DNA of 16,410 bases from JBAZYK01 sp964582265 (GTDB lineage Bacteria > Patescibacteriota > Gracilibacteria > UBA1369). Where the stretch lies: NCBI GenBank assembly GCA_964582265.1, contig CAZOQT010000025.1, positions 1-16,410 on the forward strand, in the 5' to 3' direction. Position 1 is the stretch's first letter; every line of letters starts with the position of its first letter. This document shows positions 13,496 through 16,410 of this stretch, piece after piece. The notes below the pieces were generated by a model. The model was not told the DNA's origin. It did not search any database and saw nothing but the letters and a program-made list of their open reading frames with translations. The position numbers were made by a program, and so were the translations under genes.

Positions 13496-15754
13496 ATGGA
13501 AAAAACGACAGATCTACAAACATACCTTAATCACATCTTAAAAAACATTCCGCATCAACCTGGAGTTTATAAGATGAAAGATAAAGAGGGAGCAGTCATT
13601 TATGTGGGAAAAGCAAAAGATTTAAAAAATCGTGTTTCAAGCTATTTTCAAAACACGATTGATAAACCAATGCGCACACAGAAAATGGTTGAACAAATTG
13701 CAGATATTCAATACATAGTTGTAAAAACCGAACTTGAGGCCTTGCTGCTAGAGACAAATTTAATTAAGGAACTCAGGCCAAAATATAATGTTCTAATGAA
13801 GGACGATAAAAACTATGTATACATTAAAATAACGACTCAGGAACTTTACCCTCGCATTTATTTGGTTAGACAAGTAGCAAGAGACAGGGCACGCTACTTT
13901 GGCCCTAAGACTGCGGGTCATAAAGTAATCAAAACACTTAAAGTTTTAAAAAAAGTATTCCCATTCAGAAATTGTGAGCTGGCAATTGACTACGGAACTC
14001 ACACAGGCGCAAAACCGGAAAAGACTTTATCAGAAAGCCAATTGCAATACCACATTAGGCATTGCATTGGCCCTTGCGTAGCATCAGTTAATCCTGAAGT
14101 GTACAGAAAGATGATTGACCAGGTCATTGAATTTTTAGAAGGAAAGCATGAAGCGATTGTAGAAAAAATAAAGGAAGACATGTACAAGGCAGCAAGCGAA
14201 AAGAAGTTTGAAGTCGCCGCAGCAATTCGTGACCGTCTAAATTCGGTTGAAGAAATTATTGAGCCACAAAGAATCAGCGATCCGCATCAAAAGGATTTGG
14301 ACATTATTAACTACGTAGAACAAGATGACAAAGTGTATTTTAACTTATTTCAGCTAAGAAGCGGCAAGTTAATTGGTCAAGAAAACTTTATTTTTAAGGC
14401 ACAAACTGATCATGAAACGGAAGATCAGGAAGCACTGAGCGCATTTCTAGAGCAATATTATGAAAAAGCTACCAATTTACCAAAGGAGATCCTTTTGCCT
14501 CACCAGATTGAGGAGCCAGACATAATTGAAGCTTGGCTAAGTGAAGTTAAAGGACAAAAAGTAAGTATAATTATTCCCGAAAGAGGCAAGAAAAATCACC
14601 TACTGGAGCTTTCCCTCGCGAACGCTCAAAGTTTTGCAAAGCAAAGCCAAATTAAATGGCAAGGTGCAGAAAAGGAAGGCCGCACAAAGGCACTTGAAGG
14701 CTTGCAGAAAATATTGGGCTTACCCAAAATCCCCAAGAGGCTGGAATGCTACGATATCTCACATTTCTCGGGAAAAGAAACAGTAGCCAGTATGACAGTT
14801 TTTGAGAATGGTTTTCCAAAAAAAGATGACTATCGGAAATTTAAACTTCATCAAGAAGAAGCGGGCGCTCCGGACGACTTTGCATCAATGGAAGAAGCCC
14901 TAACTAGAAGATTGAAGTATCTTAAACCGTCTCTTAATCTGGAAAATCTCAAAATTAGAAAGCCTAAGAAAAATGAACTAGAAGAATTAAAAAAAACACT
15001 AAATTTTGAAGCACTCCCAGAAAAGGATTTCTGGCTTATAGAAAAAGAAAAAAAACAAATTGGACATTGCCAAATAAATACTTTTGCTGGCAAAAAAACA
15101 CTGATAGAAAAAATCAACACCATTGAGACATTTGATATAAATTTGCTTTTAAGAAAGTTGTTAGAAAAATACAAGGTCTCTAGAATATATGCTTCAGTTA
15201 GTAATTCCACTCAGCAAAAATTCGAAGAATTAGGTTTTGAAACAATAAAAAAAATACCGGACGAATTTACGATAAGGGACGAAGAAACCTATTTGGTTTT
15301 TGATAAAAATAAATATGCGGAAGATTCTTCCTTTAAAAAAATCCCAGATTTAATCATTATTGATGGCGGTAAAGGGCAGCTTAGTTCAGCCGTAAAAGCC
15401 ATGAATAAATATGGATTGAAGCTAAGCATAATTTCAATTGCCAAAAGAGAGGAGGAACTATTTAGACCTAACGAAAGTGAATCCATAAAACTGCAAAAAA
15501 GTGACCCAATCTTACACATGATTCAGCACATCAGAGATGAAGCGCATAGATTTGCGGTAACATACCACAAGAGCTTGAGGGATAAAGCCACAATGAGCTC
15601 AGTACTGGACACATTACCAGGCATTGGCCCAGAAAAAAAACGGCTGCTTTTAAAAAAATTCGGCTCAGTTGATGGAATAAAGAACGCACCCGACGAGGAA
15701 CTAATAAGTGCAATCGGCTCAAGCTTAGCACAAAAACTAAAAAATCATCTCTAA
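13496..15754 (+). CDS. uvrC: Excinuclease ABC subunit C with inserted GNAT-like domain
   Basis: UvrC makes both incisions in nucleotide excision repair with UvrA and UvrB. The GIY-YIG nuclease is at about 20-100 (GVYKM, YVGKAKDLKNRV with Arg46, Glu81). A cysteine region follows (Cys160, Cys190, Cys194). The UvrB-binding UVR motif is near 222-257. The RNase H-like nuclease starts at ECYDISHFSG (Asp420) and continues with VASMTVFENG and KFKLHQEEAGAPDDFASMEEALTRR. It then breaks at about residue 478 and resumes at PDLIIIDGGKGQL (Asp623) and RDEAHRFAVTYH (His684). A helix-hairpin-helix pair ends the protein (LPGIGPEKKRLLLKKFGS). The 752 residues compare with about 560-610 normally; the excess is mainly the 478-615 insert. 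The protein should still be an active UvrC, because all nuclease residues are present. Confidence 0.95.
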   Translation: MEKTTDLQTYLNHILKNIPHQPGVYKMKDKEGAVIYVGKAKDLKNRVSSYFQNTIDKPMRTQKMVEQIADIQYIVVKTELEALLLETNLIKELRPKYNVLMKDDKNYVYIKITTQELYPRIYLVRQVARDRARYFGPKTAGHKVIKTLKVLKKVFPFRNCELAIDYGTHTGAKPEKTLSESQLQYHIRHCIGPCVASVNPEVYRKMIDQVIEFLEGKHEAIVEKIKEDMYKAASEKKFEVAAAIRDRLNSVEEIIEPQRISDPHQKDLDIINYVEQDDKVYFNLFQLRSGKLIGQENFIFKAQTDHETEDQEALSAFLEQYYEKATNLPKEILLPHQIEEPDIIEAWLSEVKGQKVSIIIPERGKKNHLLELSLANAQSFAKQSQIKWQGAEKEGRTKALEGLQKILGLPKIPKRLECYDISHFSGKETVASMTVFENGFPKKDDYRKFKLHQEEAGAPDDFASMEEALTRRLKYLKPSLNLENLKIRKPKKNELEELKKTLNFEALPEKDFWLIEKEKKQIGHCQINTFAGKKTLIEKINTIETFDINLLLRKLLEKYKVSRIYASVSNSTQQKFEELGFETIKKIPDEFTIRDEETYLVFDKNKYAEDSSFKKIPDLIIIDGGKGQLSSAVKAMNKYGLKLSIISIAKREEELFRPNESESIKLQKSDPILHMIQHIRDEAHRFAVTYHKSLRDKATMSSVLDTLPGIGPEKKRLLLKKFGSVDGIKNAPDEELISAIGSSLAQKLKNHL
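14927..15340 (+). other. Inserted GNAT-like domain within uvrC (residues about 478-615)
   Basis: This in-frame segment lies between the TRR and PDLIIIDGG blocks, which are close together in ordinary UvrC. Its order of features fits an N-acetyltransferase (GNAT) fold: a first strand and helix (LKIRKPKKNELEELKKTL), a strand pair (FWLIEKEKKQIGHCQINTF), a strand then helix (IEKINTIETF, INLLLRKLLEKYK), a strand (VSRIYASVSN), a short helix (STQQKFEELGF) and a final strand (ETIKKIPDEF). The ending is very like the family's YEKLGF-type signature. The acetyl-CoA loop (R/Q-x-x-G-x-G/A) is absent before the third helix, so catalysis is doubtful. Codon use and base composition look like the rest of the gene. 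Confidence 0.6.
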
Positions 15755-15757
15755 ATT

Positions 15758-16303
15758 CTATTCGATTTCTTTTACTATCTGGGCCGGATTGCCAGCCACC
15801 ACCTTTTTTGCCGGCACTGTCTTTGTTACAACCGCTCTAAAGCCAACTACGCTTTCATCACCTATAGTTACACCCTTTAAAATTGCAGATTGCCCGGCTA
15901 CCCAAACGCGATTTCCGATTACAATTGGAGCCGATTTAATAGCCAAAGGATTATTCCTGCGCTCAAAATATATTGAGTGAAAATCATTATCAATTAACAT
16001 TGTACTACCAAGCAAACAGTCATTTCCGATAGTAACAGAATTACGCGACTGAATCGTAACGCCATTTAAACGGCAATTATTGCCAATTTTTATAACGGCA
16101 TCTTTTGAAAAAGTAAAAAACTCATTTGGTTCTTTATGACTCCATAAATTCACGTTTTCCCCAATAATCAATCTTCCTTTGCCACTAAATTTGAATCTGT
16201 GATTTAAGATTACGCCTTGCCCCCACGTAACACGGTTTCCATATTTACAAATAAAATACAGCCTTAAAAAAGCACTCAGTAATTTTGCAATTGCAAGTTT
16301 CAT
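15758..16303 (-). CDS. Left-handed beta-helix (hexapeptide repeat) acyltransferase
   Basis: A 181-residue acyltransferase of the WbbJ/maltose O-acetyltransferase type, which transfers acetyl groups from acetyl-CoA to sugars. After a hydrophobic N-terminal helix (KLAIAKLLSAFLRLYFICKY) come turns of a left-handed beta-helix: GRLIIGENVNLWS, AVIKIGNNCRLNGVTI, SVTIGNDCLLGSTMLI, APIVIGNRVWVAGQSAIL, VTIGDESVVGFRAVV. The likely catalytic histidine is in IDNDFHSIY. The C-terminal VPAKKVVAGNPAQIVKEI is the standard acetyl-CoA-side ending. The hydrophobic start could anchor it at the membrane, fitting surface-glycan modification; the substrate is unknown. It converges on uvrC with 3 nt between stops and lies just downstream of the tRNA gene. 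Confidence 0.92.
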   Translation of the reverse strand: MKLAIAKLLSAFLRLYFICKYGNRVTWGQGVILNHRFKFSGKGRLIIGENVNLWSHKEPNEFFTFSKDAVIKIGNNCRLNGVTIQSRNSVTIGNDCLLGSTMLIDNDFHSIYFERRNNPLAIKSAPIVIGNRVWVAGQSAILKGVTIGDESVVGFRAVVTKTVPAKKVVAGNPAQIVKEIE

Positions 16304-16322
16304 TTTAAGAATTATTAAACTC

Positions 16323-16409
16323 TGGTGGGCGGGGAGAGACTTGAACTCTCACTCCATTGCTGGAATGCGATTTTGAGTCGCACGCGTCTGCCAGTTCCGC
16401 CACTCGCCC
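16323..16409 (-). tRNA. tRNA-Leu (anticodon CAA), with encoded CCA
   Basis: Read on the minus strand from 16409, the acceptor GGGCGAG pairs with CCCGCCC, followed by discriminator A and an encoded CCA at 16325-16323. The D arm contains GCGGAACTGGCAGACGC. The anticodon stem TGCGA/TCGCA holds the loop CTCAAAA, giving anticodon CAA for the UUG codon. A long variable arm (TCCA-GCAA-TGGA) marks a class II tRNA. The T arm is GAGAG-TTCAAGT-CTCTC. One acceptor pair is an A6-C67 mismatch. Confidence 0.95.
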
Positions 16410-16410
16410 A

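Noticed and set aside
14851..15210. Minus-strand open frame of 119 codons opposite the UvrC insert
   Set aside because: The plus-strand reading continues UvrC in frame and has a recognisable fold pattern; the antisense reading is Ser/Phe-rich with no family features.
1..16410. CRISPR array, insertion sequence, prophage or attachment site
   Set aside because: No spaced direct repeats, transposase or integrase motifs, or duplicated tRNA ends were seen.

Overview
This AT-rich stretch looks like a metagenome-assembled scaffold from a small-genome bacterium of the Patescibacteria (Candidate Phyla Radiation) type. The reasons are a pilin-like protein with the two-helix tail common in that group, a short one-core EF-Ts, a DUF4870/Tic20-like membrane protein, a winged-helix nucleotidyltransferase, few Shine-Dalgarno sequences and very tight gene packing. 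The phylum is an inference from gene types. TGA ends two genes (5004-5006 and 12481-12483), so the UGA=Gly code of Gracilibacteria/Absconditabacteria does not apply. Ten Ns at 10615-10624 mark an assembly gap.

Layout. (1) 102-4304, minus strand: one apparent operon in the order rpsB, a DUF4870-type membrane protein, tsf, ribB, ribA, ribD. It joins two translation genes to three riboflavin genes. Spacers are 9-41 nt or the genes overlap. Riboflavin synthase and lumazine synthase are not in the window, and there is no leader before ribB that could hold an FMN riboswitch. (2) 4485-6549, plus strand: an RsbW-like ATPase, a STAS-domain protein and a PrsW-type membrane protease with a TPR-like tail. 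Together they resemble a partner-switching and intramembrane-proteolysis regulatory module. (3) 6612-8328, plus strand: a GT4 glycosyltransferase and a small two-helix protein like a polysaccharide co-polymerase. (4) 8334-11038, minus strand: an AI-2E family permease and a secreted six-cysteine pilin-like protein as a pair, then a YggS-type PLP protein. (5) 11101-12483, plus strand: the GTPase Der. (6) 12509-13435, minus strand: the nucleotidyltransferase-like protein. (7) 13496-15754, plus strand: an enlarged UvrC. (8) 15758-16409, minus strand: a hexapeptide acyltransferase and a tRNA-Leu(CAA).

The most unusual item is UvrC. About 140 residues that resemble a degenerate GNAT acetyltransferase fold are inserted inside its RNase H-like nuclease domain, and one of the four cysteines that hold the iron-sulfur cluster in UvrC is replaced by glutamine. 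Other points of note are the RsbW/STAS/PrsW cluster, the riboflavin genes fused to the rpsB-tsf operon, and the ribB/ribA out-of-frame overlap.

Several genes share one start layout: a recognisable sigma-70-type -10 box lies 22-30 nt before the ATG, with no Shine-Dalgarno sequence between. No gene-free stretch exceeds 300 nt. The longest, 4305-4484, holds divergent promoters and a structured rpsB leader.
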